Notes: a model not told the origin generated them from the sequence alone. DNA of 64,000 bases from Paracamarosporium sp. OC-R06-R3 (GCA_019828545.1 JACVRA010000082.1:1-64000), one strand, 5' to 3'. Counted from the first letter of the stretch, positions 10,655 through 22,938 are shown. Program-made: numbers and translations.

Positions 10655-13073
10655 AGTCCAGCAGGAGCAACTCGCGCAGCAAGATAGTGAAGGTAACGGC
10701 CGTTCAATAGATCAGGAAAATTAATGTAGCGGAGATTTAGCGGTGAGTTGCATCGGCCCTAATCATATGAGGCTCCAGGTTCAGTTGGGTATACAAACGG
10801 GTGGGTCGCTAAGAATAGAAAACATGCTGGGCCGCATGACGGCATGTTGTTGAAGAGTGTGTTCCACATGATTCTCGCTGATCATGCTTCGTACGGTAAC
10901 CTACTATTGTGCAAGCGCTGGGATCAAACACTACCGTGAACGAACAGGGGTTGTGACGGGAAGGATGAAGAGATGCCGCCTGGAAACGCGCGCCAGCCAT
11001 GGCTTGGCGTTAATGCTAATCGTATCTGGTTAGCTCGGCGCTAGCCGCAACGTAAGGCGCTTCTGAGCACATCGGTTATGCAAAGACGCCGCCAATAACA
11101 TCGAGGGCACAGTTAGTAAGAGGAGGATCATCGCCGAAGTAGCGCTTGCTTCCAAATGAGTGGCACCGGTTGCCCTAACACGAAACCCAGGCCACCGATC
11201 AGGCTCCTCGACGGAGCCGCGTCAATTCACAGCCTTACTATATGGAGAGCAGGCAGAACATGCGACAGAAAAGCTAGTGCCATACGCAGCTTACACTGAA
11301 ACATAGCGAAGTAGAGTCTTCGTTTGCGAAGCTATGTGTCATATTCTGAAGGTTTTGGTGAAGCTTGCACCGAGCATCTGAAGGCTGATTACACCTTTGC
11401 TGCACGTCAAAATCTGTCTACGGTCGTTTGACGGTCGTGGACGCCGTAACTGTGCCTCTTAATATTTCGGCATTATGTCGGTCGATCGCCTCAAACGAGA
11501 TATCTTCCTCTGAGAGCCCCGCTTTCAAAGTATACCGTGCCAATCGATTCGTGACTGGAGTGGGCTCCAGCGCCGCCCTTTTCCGCTCTAGGGCCGCCAT
11601 GGGGCCACCGCACGGCGGCAATCCAACAGAAAGCCTCGACTCTCAAGTTCGGCTGAAATTGCGAACATCTCATGGTTGATGTTAAGCTTACCAATCTTCT
11701 TCCTTAACTGAATAACGACTTGCACACTCAGTGGTGATGGTGCTTCTGTAACATTCGCATTAAGTTTTAATACTCTCAAACGCAGAGCTAGAACTCATAC
11801 CACTTTCTCGACATGTTTTCAACGTTTTCTTTGGTGGGACGATGGATAAATCCCGTCGCAGTGTACCTTAAGCTATCATTAAGAAATTAAACGCTTACGA
11901 AAGTCACGTCCCCAGAGACGAAGTCCGTAGTTTGCATCTTTTGATTGGTCAGCTGCCTAGACGCCTCAATGCCCATAGAAAGCCTATCCACCATAGAAAC
12001 AGTAATACTGCTCAATTACATGTTGTGAGAATTCTCAGCGTCTTTAATGTTTCGACTCAAGCCAACATTTCCATAGATCTCGCCGGTGCACCATCGTTTC
12101 TGTTTCCTAGGTCCGAAGACAAATCACATAACCTAGACGGATTTTATTTGTTCAACCAAGTCTGCCACCTAAAAGTTAGTATAGTACAATATTCTACAAC
12201 TTATTGCTGCATCATGAATAACAAAGCCTCCCAGTTACTGCTATCTACATGATTAAAAATTTAAACAATGGAACAAAGTACGCTGGTCTGCTCTGCCGAT
12301 CTTTGAACCCAAAATATCCCGGACGGCATGCAAAGCTCATTATTGTAACAAGAGCACTGGCACATGTCAGTAAAGGCTTGATTATGATCTGAAGTGGCGT
12401 GTGGCGTATGCAGGATGGTGAAGGGAGCCATGGTGGTTTGAGTCACAAGGCCAAACTTGTTTAACACCATGCCGATATGCTCGGGCGCCCACGAATATTG
12501 TTACACATTTGGGGTTTTTCTGAAAGTGCCTCCAGACGCGCTAGGCACATTATCTTGCCGGAGGGATGTTGGAAGGTGCTTTAGTGACGTGATTGTCACC
12601 GTCGAGCCTTCCGCCTAACTTCGAGTTGTGATTCTCAGATTAGCCGGATGGCACAGTTTATCTTCTTGATTATACTATCACGTGATAAGTGTTGAAACAG
12701 GATAGGCAAGACACACAGATGAGTTGCTTCTACCACGTCATCGATGAAATCTTAGATAGCGAGATCGCGGTAATGGTCCAGCCAATGAGATTACAGAAGA
12801 AGTGACCCTTGCGGCCCCAGAAATTTGCAATGTCATTTTGCCATTGTCTGTACTTCCTACAGCCTCATTTCTTCTCCTACTACATCCATATCTGTAGATT
12901 GTGGACCTTTCTTGATACTTGATGTAGCGACTTTTATTAACATTGATTGTCCGGATATGTCATAGGAAAACGGCAGCCAAGGGGGAGTCCCATTAGCAAC
13001 TGCTTGATAAGACTTGATAGAAATCCAGATTGTTCAAGGCATATCACTCTAAGTCAAATGTCACTGCCAACGC
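10655..13073. other. gene-free stretch
   Basis: No supported gene in 2.4 kb. A pocket around 11,420-11,690 has overlapping short open frames on both strands, but I could match none to a family. The part next to 10,654 is the presumed DUF3176 promoter. Confidence 0.45.
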
Positions 13074-13821
13074 CTAACCAGCTCTCATCCACCGAGACAC
13101 TCCATAAGCAATACCGACGACTAAGACAATCCCAAGGTACTTTCTAAATATTCGCCACAGACATGTCAGAACAATGAAGTAGTGCAGTCTAATGGTAGAC
13201 GAAGCATCATTAACATTTGGGAATGGTTCGTTTTCAGGCTTCTCGTGGCCCAAAAATTCGCACAAAGCTCCCCAACCCTCACGTGGGTGAAACTCCAGAA
13301 GATTGTCTTTGGGGACTTTGGATCGGATGTGGTCATAATGGTCCCTAAATGACTTTCGTAGGGCGGTATAATTGGACATGTCACCATCGGTCCATTTGTC
13401 TACGCTTGCTTTCAGAAGCCAGTAGTATGGTCGCCAGTAGATCTAGGAAACTCGATTCAGCTACAAGGATGGTGTAGAGCGCGAGAATGATACTTACTAG
13501 ATCGATGGCAACCATGAAATGTACTATGCGCAGATTGACGATTTTGAAGGTGGTCTTTCGGACCGACTTTTCCCATGAGTCAATATCTCGCGTGGTCAGA
13601 ATGACCTTCGCTTGCGGGTACTGCTCCAGAAGCTCGTCTACGAAATGTATACACGGTATAAGTAATTTGGTAATTGCTAGAGAAGGAGAATCAAATAGGA
13701 CACGCGAAAGAGTTCTGCGTGCCAGCTGAACTATATGCAGGTATGACCTGGCGCTGTGGCACAGCAACCTAATGGGAAAGAACAGATTACCCCGTACCCC
13801 GAAATCTATACTACGCCTCAT
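13074..13821 (-). pseudogene. 5'-truncated sulfotransferase-family (Sulfotransfer_4-like) remnant
   Basis: The best part runs from about 13,640 downwards: FVDELLEQYPQAKVILTTRD with DSWEKSV, then, after an intron (donor GTAAGT at about 13,498, acceptor CTAG at about 13,444), IYWRPYYWLLKASVDKWTDGD. It continues to HYDHIRSKVPKDNLLEFHPR and EGWGALCEFLG, ending with a hydrophobic C-terminal segment. This matches the central and C-terminal parts of the fungal P-loop sulfotransferase-like family. The N-terminal P-loop (a GTSSL-type motif), normally upstream, is not found before 13,821 or in the next 200 bases, and the sequence before FVDELL is out of register with the family. It is probably a truncated gene. 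Confidence 0.65.
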
Positions 13822-13954
13822 GCTAGCTGATTTGGGCGGTAATTCATTTAGGAACCAAATATTCCAATAAAATAAAAAACAAAGCTTTGGATCGTGTGCG
13901 GCTTACTATGTTGGCAATGATAAGCTGGGAGCCGTTCGCCCCAATCTCATTCAA

Positions 13955-14825
13955 GCATGATGTCTCTACGACCGTCAGTACGAACTGCTCTCCATATTGA
14001 TCGAACATGAGAGTCAAGCATCCATCGAGTCAAAAAAAGAACGCCGGTATGCCATTTTCCAAGGAAAAAACGGTCGCCGCACTTTGATCGCAGCCTGGTG
14101 TCCGTTTTCACTGCAAATGATCGGTATGAAGGTGTTCTTGACTTTCGGGACATATTTCTTCCAGCAAGCTAGAATCTCACAGCCATTCCTTGTGAAGTGC
14201 ATAACCACGTGGATACAAATTTTTGGAGTAATTTTCAACATCTTGACGGTGGAACACATCGGTCGTCGCCCACTCGCCTGCACTGCTGTTACAATAACTT
14301 AGCTCTGCTGTATCGTCAATGGAGTTCTTGGTATAGCCCTGAAAAGCAACGCGACGACCTATATATCAGAGTACCGCACCTTGGCTAACGCAGAATAAAG
14401 GCTTCGCCATGATTTCGCTCGGTGCCGCATCTTCTAGCACTGTTGGTGAAATTGCGAGTCAACGTCTTCGAAGTAAGACCGCTGGATTTTGCCAGGTACT
14501 TGGAACCATCACCGGAATCATTATGGACGTCCTTGTTCCCTGCATGATCAATGCCAACAAATGGAACTGAAGCTACAAGACTGGTTATTTATATGCTGGA
14601 ACTGGTCTGTTTGCCACTGCCGGTGTATGGTGCCTCGTTCCTGAAACGAAGGGGTAGGTGGAACCAGGCCACTTTTGTATCCTGAGGAATAGCTAACCGT
14701 GTCTATCTAGTCAGTGTGCTGCCCAGCTGGACGAACTATTCGAGAAAAAAGTTCCTTCCTGGACATTCAACAAAGTCGAGACTGCGACTCAACGCCTGAT
14801 GAAGATCGAGGAGGAATACAAATAA
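13955..14825 (+). pseudogene. MFS sugar transporter (maltose permease type), C-terminal half, broken
   Basis: Starting with LSILIEHESQ, the frame gives RRTLIAAW, GTYFFQQARISQPFLVK, VEHIGRRPLA (a typical MFS loop), then after breaks SQRLRSKTAGFCQVLG, VLVPCMINANKWN, GYLYAGTGLFATAGVW, CLVPETKG and, past a probable intron, AAQLDELFEKKVPSW...TATQRL. These are the C-terminal landmarks (transmembrane helices 7-12 and the PETKG signature) of fungal sugar/H+ symporters. The N-terminal half is absent. Two stops, TAG at 14,300-14,302 and TGA at 14,568-14,570, stand where relatives have Trp, so both fit TGG changed by G-to-A. There is also at least one frameshift between about 14,380 and 14,450. Confidence 0.82.
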
Positions 14826-15455
14826 GGTTCGCTGAGATAACAGTACGCGGCTCTCCTTTAACTACTCGGGCTCGTTTACCTCCAGTTTTTGTACCAAAGC
14901 GCAATTCTGCTTGCTGTATTACCTGTAGGTCCCGAGTTGTTCCAGGCGCGATGCTCGACCAAAGCTACCCCAATGAGTTACACAGACATGTATGAGAAGT
15001 AGCTCCATAATAACGATTATCACCTACTTCGAGCAAAGCCTGCAATTCTGAAGACTGTCCATCGGAAGATGGCCTTGCGGGACTCGGCATTTCTAAACCT
15101 CTTATGGAGAGGACTTGCTACGCACTGCCAGGCGACGCCGGCGTAAAACGGGCTGGGCCGATCCCACGAGGACCCGCGCGACTGGATTGCCGCGTTGATC
15201 GACAAAGCCACAAGCAACTATACTTCATACTCAAGGCATCTTGAATGGAATGTACCTCGGGATATTTCGTCGCTTCTTTGAAATGCTCCAGCTGCCACAA
15301 CGCTTTTGCGATCTAAGAAATCCGATGCCTAGAATTTTCGCATACGTCATGACTTGAGCTACGGTAGGTAGACCTTGGCGCGGCACACCCAACTTAACGA
15401 CAACGCAGTTCATGAAAACACCAAACGTATCCAAGTGCGAATTCTGACAGCTAAA
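14826..15455. other. gene-free stretch upstream of phytoene desaturase
   Basis: No gene is supported here. It joins the tail of the broken transporter to the start of the plus-strand phytoene desaturase and presumably holds that gene's promoter. Confidence 0.45.
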
Positions 15456-17301
15456 ATGGGCAGAATATACAAGCCGCGCAATGCTGTCATTGTTGGTGCA
15501 GGCGTTGGCGGCGTCGCTACTGCAGCCCGTCTCGCCGCTGCGGGGTGGAAAGTCACCGTTGTGGAGAAGAACGACTTCACAGGTGGTCGGTGCAGCCTAA
15601 TCAACGAAGAGGGATATGTATGTCGGCAGCGTAGGCTTCGTTTTGGTGAGTGAATACTGACCCACGACCAGAGATTTGATCAGGGCCCAAGCTTGCTACT
15701 TCTGCCACACCTATTCCGTGAGACATTCCATGACTTGGGAACTTCAATGGAAGCGGAAGGGGTGCATTTGGTCAAGTGCGAGCCGAATTACAACATTCAT
15801 TTCCATGATGGAACTTCCTTCAAGATGTCTACCGACCTTGCAACTATGAAGGAAGAAATTGAGCGCTTTGAAGGTAAAGACGGTTTTGAACGGTACATGT
15901 CATTCGTACAAGAGTCGCATCGACATTATGAGCTCTCTGTAACGCACGTTCTTCGCAAGAATTTTTATTCCCTGCTTAGCATGATGCGACCGAGCTTTCT
16001 CAGGCATTTACTAGCGCTGCATCCGTTCGAAAGTATTTACGGCCGAGCAAGCAAGTATTTTTGGACTGAGAGACTGAGAAGAGTATTTACATTCGCAAGC
16101 ATGTACATGGGTATGAGCCCGTTCGATGCGCCCGGCACGTACTCTTTGCTGCAGTATACGGAGCTGGCAGAAGGCATCTGGTACCCGATCGGTGGCTTTC
16201 ACAAAGTGCGCACATCCTCATATTTGGGAAGAAACCCGCTTACTATTCACTCAGGTTGTTGATGCACTCGTCGAAGTGGGCAAACGAAAGGGCGTGAAGT
16301 ATCGAATGAACACATCAGTAGCACGCATAGAGATAGATGATCGCTTCAAGCGAGCCACTGGTGTCGTTCTAGACAGTGGAGAGCTTGTAACAGCCGACAG
16401 AGTGATATGCAACGCCGACCTAATCTACTCATACAACAACCTCCTACCCCCGACAAGCTACGCCACCTCCCTGTCAAAACGCAAAGCGTCATGCTCAAGT
16501 ATATCGTTTTACTGGGGACTCGACAGGCAATTTCCTGAGCTATCTGCGCATAATATTTTCCTCGCGAAAGACTACAAAGAAAGCTTCGACAGCATCTTCA
16601 AGAAACACCAGATACCCGAAGAGCCGAGCTTTTACGTAAATGTACCGTCCCGTGTGGACTCACAGGCTGCGCCGAGCGGCTGCGATACAGTCGTCGTGCT
16701 AGTTCCTGTGGGCCACCTCTTAGAATCATCTTCCGAGTCTCACAAGGGCACACCGAACACAAGCGGTGCGACTCAAGATTGGGACGCCATGGTCGCGACG
16801 GCTCGTAGAACCATACTAAAGACCATCGAGTCACGGCTTAAGATTTCACTTGGTGAGCATATAGTCCACGAATCAGTCAACACACCGCCATCATGGAAAG
16901 ACGCATTCAATCTGGACCGTGGAGCCATCCTAGGACTTAGCCACTCATTCTTCAACGTTCTCAGTTTCAGACCGAAAACGAGCCATCCAGATATTAATAG
17001 TTTGTACTTTGTGGGCGCTAGCACGCACCCTGGGACTGGGGTACCTATTGTTCTGGCTGGCGCGAAGATTGTGAGCGAGGAGATCTTGAAACGCGCGCAT
17101 GGAAGCAAAGTACCATGGGTTGAGAACGGAACTTCGATTAACAATAAGAGCGACAGTCCGCTGGATCGTATGCAGTGGATGCCAGTACTGAGCTGGCTTC
17201 ACTGGGTATTGATATCTGTTCTTGTGGTAGTATTGTCGGTGTACGGTACTGGATCAGGAAGCTGGAATTGGAGACAGGTACAGTTTGCAGGCGACTGGTG
17301 A
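15456..17301 (+). CDS. phytoene desaturase (carotenoid biosynthesis)
   Basis: Three exons: 15456-15617, 15672-16205 and 16255-17301, with introns of 54 and 49 nt; 580 residues. The N-terminus has the FAD dinucleotide-binding motif NAVIVGAGVGGVATAARLAA followed by VVEKNDFTGGRCS. The middle shows GPSLLLLPHLF, YSLLQYTELAEGIWYPIGGF and the C-terminal FAD/substrate region LYFVGASTHPGTGVPIVL. A C-terminal hydrophobic anchor (about WVLISVLVVVLSVYG) matches fungal CrtI-type enzymes (al-1/carB), which introduce double bonds into phytoene at membranes. The start is the first ATG in frame with the FAD motif. In many fungi this gene lies beside carRA, carX or carO; none is in this window. No disabling change was seen, although its left-hand neighbours are decayed. 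Confidence 0.88.
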
Positions 17302-17524
17302 CATATATACCCGTTCTACTAGAATGGTGAACTCTAAGTCTCTTTCAATCATGATGCCATATCGCCTCAGCTAGATATTATTGGATCTATGGTGTCCTAC
17401 AGTCATCCTGATCTTGGCACGAACCTCAGGCCATATAGAATGCCTTCTCTAGGGCACCTAATATTAGGATACCTCCAGTATTCATCCTATCGCATCTTTC
17501 TTGTGTGATAGACTAATTTAATCA

Positions 17525-18291
17525 TCACACCCACGGTGCTTTATCTACGCCCGCAACGTAGTCATGACCAACAGGCCTCCACATCAACCATCCGTTCAAA
17601 TTATCAGACTCCAGCTCCTTCCACTTCTCACTCGGATACGGTACATTCAGTGACGGGTCCGCAGGAATCATTTCAATGCAGCCCAATCCGCACTTCTCGT
17701 ACGCACCACGAGCGGTAACAAGCGAACTCACTACGGTTTCAATTCCCAATTCATCGGCTTTGTCGAGACCCCATCGGATCAACAGGCGACCAACACCGCG
17801 GCACCGATGTTCTTGATGTACCACGATTGAGTGAAGGTATGTTTCAATGTCAGCACGTCGTTGTCACGATGGCCATTGCTAATGTCTCGCTCACCCATAT
17901 GCGGTCTCGTCACTCTCTTCCCAATAAACCCCCACAACCCATTGATAAATCTCTCCGCAAATTCACGCTCATCTGAGCCTTCCGGGTGCCACGTAGCCAC
18001 CGTGCGCTCGCCGTACGGATCCGGCTTATCGTTCACGTACCACTGCGCAAACCCGATGGTTTCGTTCGAATCACTGTCGACCGCTTTCAGCATGAATAGT
18101 TTTGGGTCATTTTCCTGGAGTCTTTTGATAGAGCGCTCTTTGCCGTATGCGATGGCCTCGGTACGGGTAGGGAGCACTGGGCGGAAGTGTTTGAGTTGTG
18201 GGTTATAGGGATGTTGCCATGCGTCGAGGACCATGGGTGAGATTTCGTCGAAGTCAGCAGAGTCTGTGATGATAGAAATAGTGATAGGCAT
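17525..18291 (-). pseudogene. GNAT N-acetyltransferase, probably missing a splice acceptor
   Basis: The first part (18291 downwards) encodes MPITISIITDSADF, IGFAQWYV and EFAERFINGLWGFIGKRVTRPHM. The second, in another frame, encodes YLHSIVVHQEHRCRGVGRLL, IRWGLDKADELGIE and AYEKCGLGCIE, the acetyl-CoA-binding motif A (Q/RxxGxG/A) and motif B of the GNAT fold. A good donor GTGAGC at 17,894 and a CTGAC branch-like site lie between them. At the position where an acceptor AG would restore the frame exactly (17,843-17,842) the sequence reads AA, which suggests a G-to-A loss. A weaker alternative acceptor further on (CAAG, 83-nt intron) keeps the frame but deletes the conserved YLHSIVVHQ strand. The gene may thus be dead or give a shortened enzyme. 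The substrate is unknown. Confidence 0.6.
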
Positions 18292-19552
18292 TTTTTACGG
18301 TGAGAATCGAGGCTTCCTTGGGGTAAGTCAGATAGGGAAGAATTGATGGAGCCTGAGAGAACGCCAGAATGGTTCAGATATACTTGCAACAGTCTGGCTT
18401 TGACTTGCGTTACGAAGGGCCCATAAACACAAGTAGACAAGAGTGATTGTTTACCCTTTCAAGTATGGGGGAATGCATGAGGTGCTCGACCCCGCTTTCT
18501 TACTGGAGTGGACCTGAGGAAAATACCGCGATAAGCGACAGCTGTTATTGAATTGCTGGGTTAGGGCTAACGATTGAATTAGCGCTGTGGTTCACCAATC
18601 AACCTTTCTTACCTGTCGTTCAAGCGCATAAGGTTGCAAATGTGGGGCAATGAAAACGGGCAGCAGTTTGCGAGTGATGTCGGACCTGCGTAGATGGGGT
18701 CCAGGCGCCAGCCGACCAATATAGAGACCGAATTGTCTCTACGTGCCATAAAAGCTTCCCTTCGTGCAAGTATCCAGGCTTCAATAATATATTGTGTGAG
18801 AAGCTAGCTGCATAATAAAATCAGAAATGCGTCTAAGATCTACAATTAAGACACAAATAGACCGGCCACCCACTCAGATCCGACTTAAACGCCCCGTACG
18901 AAGAGCACAGAGAATTCCGTTGGTGTACATTCATCAACTGGGTAGCGGACAGCATGAAAATAGCAACTCGAATACTTCGCTACTTCAGACGCAGGCCAGA
19001 AAGTCAACGGCTACATCCAAAGGACTATCCATAGAGCAGTGCAAACGAGAGAACCAACTCAGTAGCTTAAGCCCGTTCCATGTGGCTCGACCTCGGAGCC
19101 ACAACCAGCTCAGACCTCAGTAGAAACCATTCCATTCCCATACTCTCCTAAGCCAAGCAATTCTATTTAAGTTCTTCGTACGCATTTATATTTCCAGCTC
19201 TCGTTATCTCCAAAACTCAGTAGAAGTACGTTTGGTATACTTTACATCTTTCCTTCGGCAAAACAGCCAATCACACCAACGAACCCGCGTATCCATTATA
19301 TACAAGTAAATTAACGATCAAATATCCAAACCAACTTGCCACGCGGCTCTGCACCTCCTGTTCGATGGACGCGAGAATTGAACGTTACGTTCGTGTAGCG
19401 GGATGCTACTGCAACGCTCGCTTTTGCGCAGCCGCGTAGATGGATATATGATAGATGATGGAACACTGAGGTCGCGTATGTAGACTTTGCCGGACGCTCT
19501 CAGGTATACACGTCTACCATTTTGGTCTGAATATTCCAGGGAGACTCTCACG
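18292..19552. other. divergent intergenic region, GNAT / AA9
   Basis: No supported gene. It is the shared upstream region of the minus-strand GNAT remnant and the plus-strand AA9 gene. A plus-strand open frame at 18,827-19,123 has no recognisable motif. Confidence 0.45.
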
Positions 19553-20474
19553 ATGAAGTCGGGGTCTCTTCTCGCGCTCAGCATCGCGTTTGTGAGCGTC
19601 AATGCGCACTGTATGTGCTAAGGCTCTCTCCCCCTTCGTCACCTGCACCACTCTATCGCTCCTAGCATGAAATTGTTAAATAACCAAATCCATTTGCGCA
19701 GATTTCTTCGACCGCCTCATTATAAACAACGACTTCACCCCACCGTGGACTCACATCCGCGCCATCTCCCCACTCCCTCGCACCGACGACGCCTTCATTA
19801 CAGACTACGACTACATCCAGCCGATTGTGGACCCCTCCTCCCCGGACTTGCGCTGCGGCAGAAACGCATCGCGCGCGTGGAATGCACCGAGAACAGTCGT
19901 CATCCACGCAGGAGCCACGCTCGGCTTCGCAGTGAATACCACCGTCGGCCTGCCCATCCCCAACGCGCCCGTCATGCCCTGGGACCGCTGGCCAAACCTG
20001 TACCACCCTGGCCCCCTTACAGTCTGGCTATCTCGCGCGCCGGGCGACGACGTCGGCAGCTACGACGGGTCAGGACCGTGGTTCAAGATTTTGTCCATCG
20101 TGAATCGCACGGCGCAATCTGTCACGCCTGACGACGAGTACACATGGAAACACCAGTGGGGCGCATACGAAGCGCGGTCGTGGAACTTTAGTATTCCGGA
20201 GACAACGCCGCCCGGGGAGTATCTGCTAAGGGTTGAGCATATTTACCCGCTACCTGTGGACTCGCTGCAGGGCGCACAGTTCTATGTTAATTGTGCGCAT
20301 GTGAGGGTTGTTAATGAGGGGGAGGCGAGGGAGCCGGGGGAAGAGTTTAAAGGCAAGTTTCCTGGGGTGTATAGCTTTGGGCAGAGTGAGATTTATCGGT
20401 GGGTGGATGTTGGGAACGAGACGTTTGATATTCGGGATTTTGTGGAGCCGAGGCCTGCGGTGTGGAAGGGGTGA
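19553..20474 (+). CDS. AA9 lytic polysaccharide monooxygenase (formerly GH61)
   Basis: Two exons, 19553-19610 and 19702-20474 (intron donor GTATGT, acceptor GCGCAG); 276 residues. Exon 1 encodes an 18-residue signal peptide ending VSVNA; the next residue is His, so cleavage would expose the N-terminal His needed for the copper histidine brace. The second copper His is in YHPGPLTVWLS. The QFYVNCAHV motif near the C-terminus gives the conserved Gln and the axial Tyr. GSGPWFKI and LRVEHIY also match AA9. The enzyme would be secreted and cleave cellulose or hemicellulose oxidatively with a peroxide or oxygen co-substrate. There is no CBM1 or GPI tail; the protein ends after an acidic and aromatic tail. 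Confidence 0.9.
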
Positions 20475-20600
20475 CTGGGTCGCGTAGTGTTTAGAAACGC
20501 TGTTTTGAAGCAGAGGCTGAGATGGAAACAGAATTTGGATCAGCACGCATGCGTGCATGTCGTGGGTATCATTGCTTTATCGTCATGACTATGGAGGAAA

Positions 20601-22752
20601 CTACTGTTTCCGTTGGCGTTTCTTCGCCTTCGAAAGCGCCGCTGATATTGCAGCGAGCTCTCCCTCTATGTCTTCATCATCACTGGCGTCGCCATCAGCG
20701 ACAAGGGTTTGCGCGTCTTCATCGTCGCCAACATCTAGCTCAGGGCTTTCGTCCTCGCTGAAACCCTCAAACTCACCATCGTCTTCCTCTTCCTCTTCGT
20801 CTTCATCTTCGTCTTCATCTTCGTCCTTGTCAGCGGTAGCGGCAACGCTCTCAGCAGCCTCGCTGTCAGCACCTCGTTTCCTCTTCCTTGGCATCTCGCC
20901 GAGTTTGCCTTCTCTTCCGTCTACGCCCTTCACAGGTCCGCCAGCCTCGCCCTCGGGAACAGGCGGTGGCGTGAACCACGGGATCTTTCCCCTTATCCAG
21001 TCATTCAACACTATTCTCGCTACAGCATCGAGATCTGGCTCGCCACCCTTAAGCAGTCTACCCATCTTCCTGCACAGCAGCTCAAGAAAGCTTGTAGAAT
21101 CGGTGTATCCTGTGACTTCGTATGTTCTTTGCAGATGTTTCGGCTGTACGCGTCGCAGAACAGCTTCCACATATTGCGCAGGCCATTCGACGTTTTCGAC
21201 TCGGACACTACCTCGTAAGAGGAGTTCTTCGTCGCTGTCCTGTTGGTTGGGGGGAACGATGCCGGGGCAGTCGATGAGGTAGATACGCTTCATGAGAGTA
21301 ATGTATTGCCACACCTTTGTCTCACCAGCGATGGGGGCGACGGTGCACACCGGCTTGTTACGGAGAGTGTTGACGATGGATGACTTGCCCACATTAGGAT
21401 AGCCGATAAGGCCGACGGAGATCTGTTTGCGATCGGAGTGCAATTGGCTGAACTGCCTCAGAAGCGATATCAATGAACCTTTACCAAAGGAGTTGTTGAT
21501 AGATGCGTGGAAGGCGAGAGTCGGGAATTCTTTAGAGAGATGGCGGACCCATGCAGCCTGGAGAACGTCAGTTAAACTCTTTGCATCAACGGTAAACTAG
21601 TTCGTGAAAAAGATGTGTGAAGCGTTACTAAGAGAGCCGCCACAAAGCTGCAGAGCCAGAAGCAATGCAGAGGCAGCCCTCAACTCAAACGGGACACGCA
21701 GACTCTAGCGACTTGCCACCAAAACGGTAGCGCGTCTATCCACGACCATAACGGCCGCGGGGGAGCGAGTCGTTTTTAATCTTCCAAAGATGTAACAGAA
21801 CCAGTCCATAGAGAGGGATAGATCCTTGACTTATCGATGGGATTGAAACGTGGGGAAAAGAGAGTTGAACTTACAGCGACTTTGCTAGGCACCAGGTCAA
21901 CCTTGTTCAGAACGAAGACAAGGTGCTTGTGCGGTGCTTCCTCCCTCAAGTACTTTTCCACCGACCTACACCTGGTGCCGACGGGATCTCTCGCGTCGAT
22001 CACGTGCAGGATAACGTCTGATGAATCGATGACCTTGTACAGTTCGTTCCAGATGCGCTTCGAAGTACCCTTGGAGAAGATGGCTTCGCGAGAAGTGGTC
22101 AACTCGCCAGTCTCATCCTCTTCTTGGCCAGAAGTTCCAGAAAGCAGCTTCGCCTGCTCTAACCGATCCAAGTATTGGTCGTGCATGTCGTCCGTCCTTC
22201 CGGCCAAGCTCTCGATCGAGTCGAAGTCTAGCTTGGGCCGCTTCCTCTGCGCTTTGGGCCCAAACGTCTCGCTGAACGGCTGGCTCTCAACAGCAATCTT
22301 TGCCTGGTGTTCCTTCAGGCCGTTCACATTCTTCTTCTCCTCGATCAACGACATGGGCAGCTTGTTGCGCTTGAGAAGGAACGACGTAGGGTCTGAGGCT
22401 TGCGCCTGCACCGCGGAGCGGAAGGAGTCGAGCGCATCCTGAGAGATGACGCGGGTGTTGTTGAACCACTTGCGGTTCGGCTCCACGCGGGCAATGGGGG
22501 CGTCGCGGCTCTGGTACGAAGCAGCTTTGGTGATGTCACCCCTAGCGTTACGCTGTGCCTTGCCATCCGTGAGGCGCTTGAGGACCTTGACCTTCTTGCC
22601 GGTGCGATAGAAGTTTTCGCCCTTGACTTTGACCTGGGAAGTGTCAGTAGGAAGCCACGCGGGGAAAGGTGTGAGGAGCGCACATTGCCCATGCCATCGC
22701 CGGTCTTGCCCTCGCGCTCCTTGCGGTTCTTTTCCTTCTTGTGGGTACCCAT
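20601..22752 (-). CDS. NOG2: nucleolar GTPase NOG2/GNL2 (60S assembly)
   Basis: Three exons: 22752-22684, 22633-21875 and 21557-20601; 594 residues. The N-terminus is Lys-rich ([12 protein letters not shown]). Then come the NGP1NT-type region ([29 protein letters not shown]) and a circularly permuted GTPase domain: NKVD (G4; [15 protein letters not shown]), then [15 protein letters not shown], then GYPNVGKSS (G1) and DCPG (G3). The C-terminus has WFTPPP and an acidic D/E tract (about 20,770-20,830). NOG2 is an essential GTPase of nucleolar and nuclear pre-60S ribosome maturation. The second intron is 317 nt, long for this window. The gene diverges from the mS26 gene, with 186 bp between start codons. 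Confidence 0.93.
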
Positions 22753-22938
22753 GTTGTCTGCGTGGAAGGAGGGAATGGGCCAGAGACAAAGTCTGAGGAA
22801 GCTGGTCGGAGGTTTGCAGAGCGGCGCTCGTCTGAATTTTGGACCGAACTTTTTTTGCGCCCGGGCCACCTCGGCTCTTGGCGCCTTCACTTTTCGATGC
22901 AGGGCACCAGAGCACCTTCATTGCCTCAATTCATCGCA

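Noticed and set aside
11418..11779. Overlapping minus-strand frames with ordinary-looking protein sequence
   Set aside because: No motif, start context or joinable exon; could be a very old gene remnant but not supportable.
20557..21282. Plus-strand Ser-rich frame of 241 codons
   Set aside because: It is the complement of the acidic D/E tract and GTPase region of NOG2.
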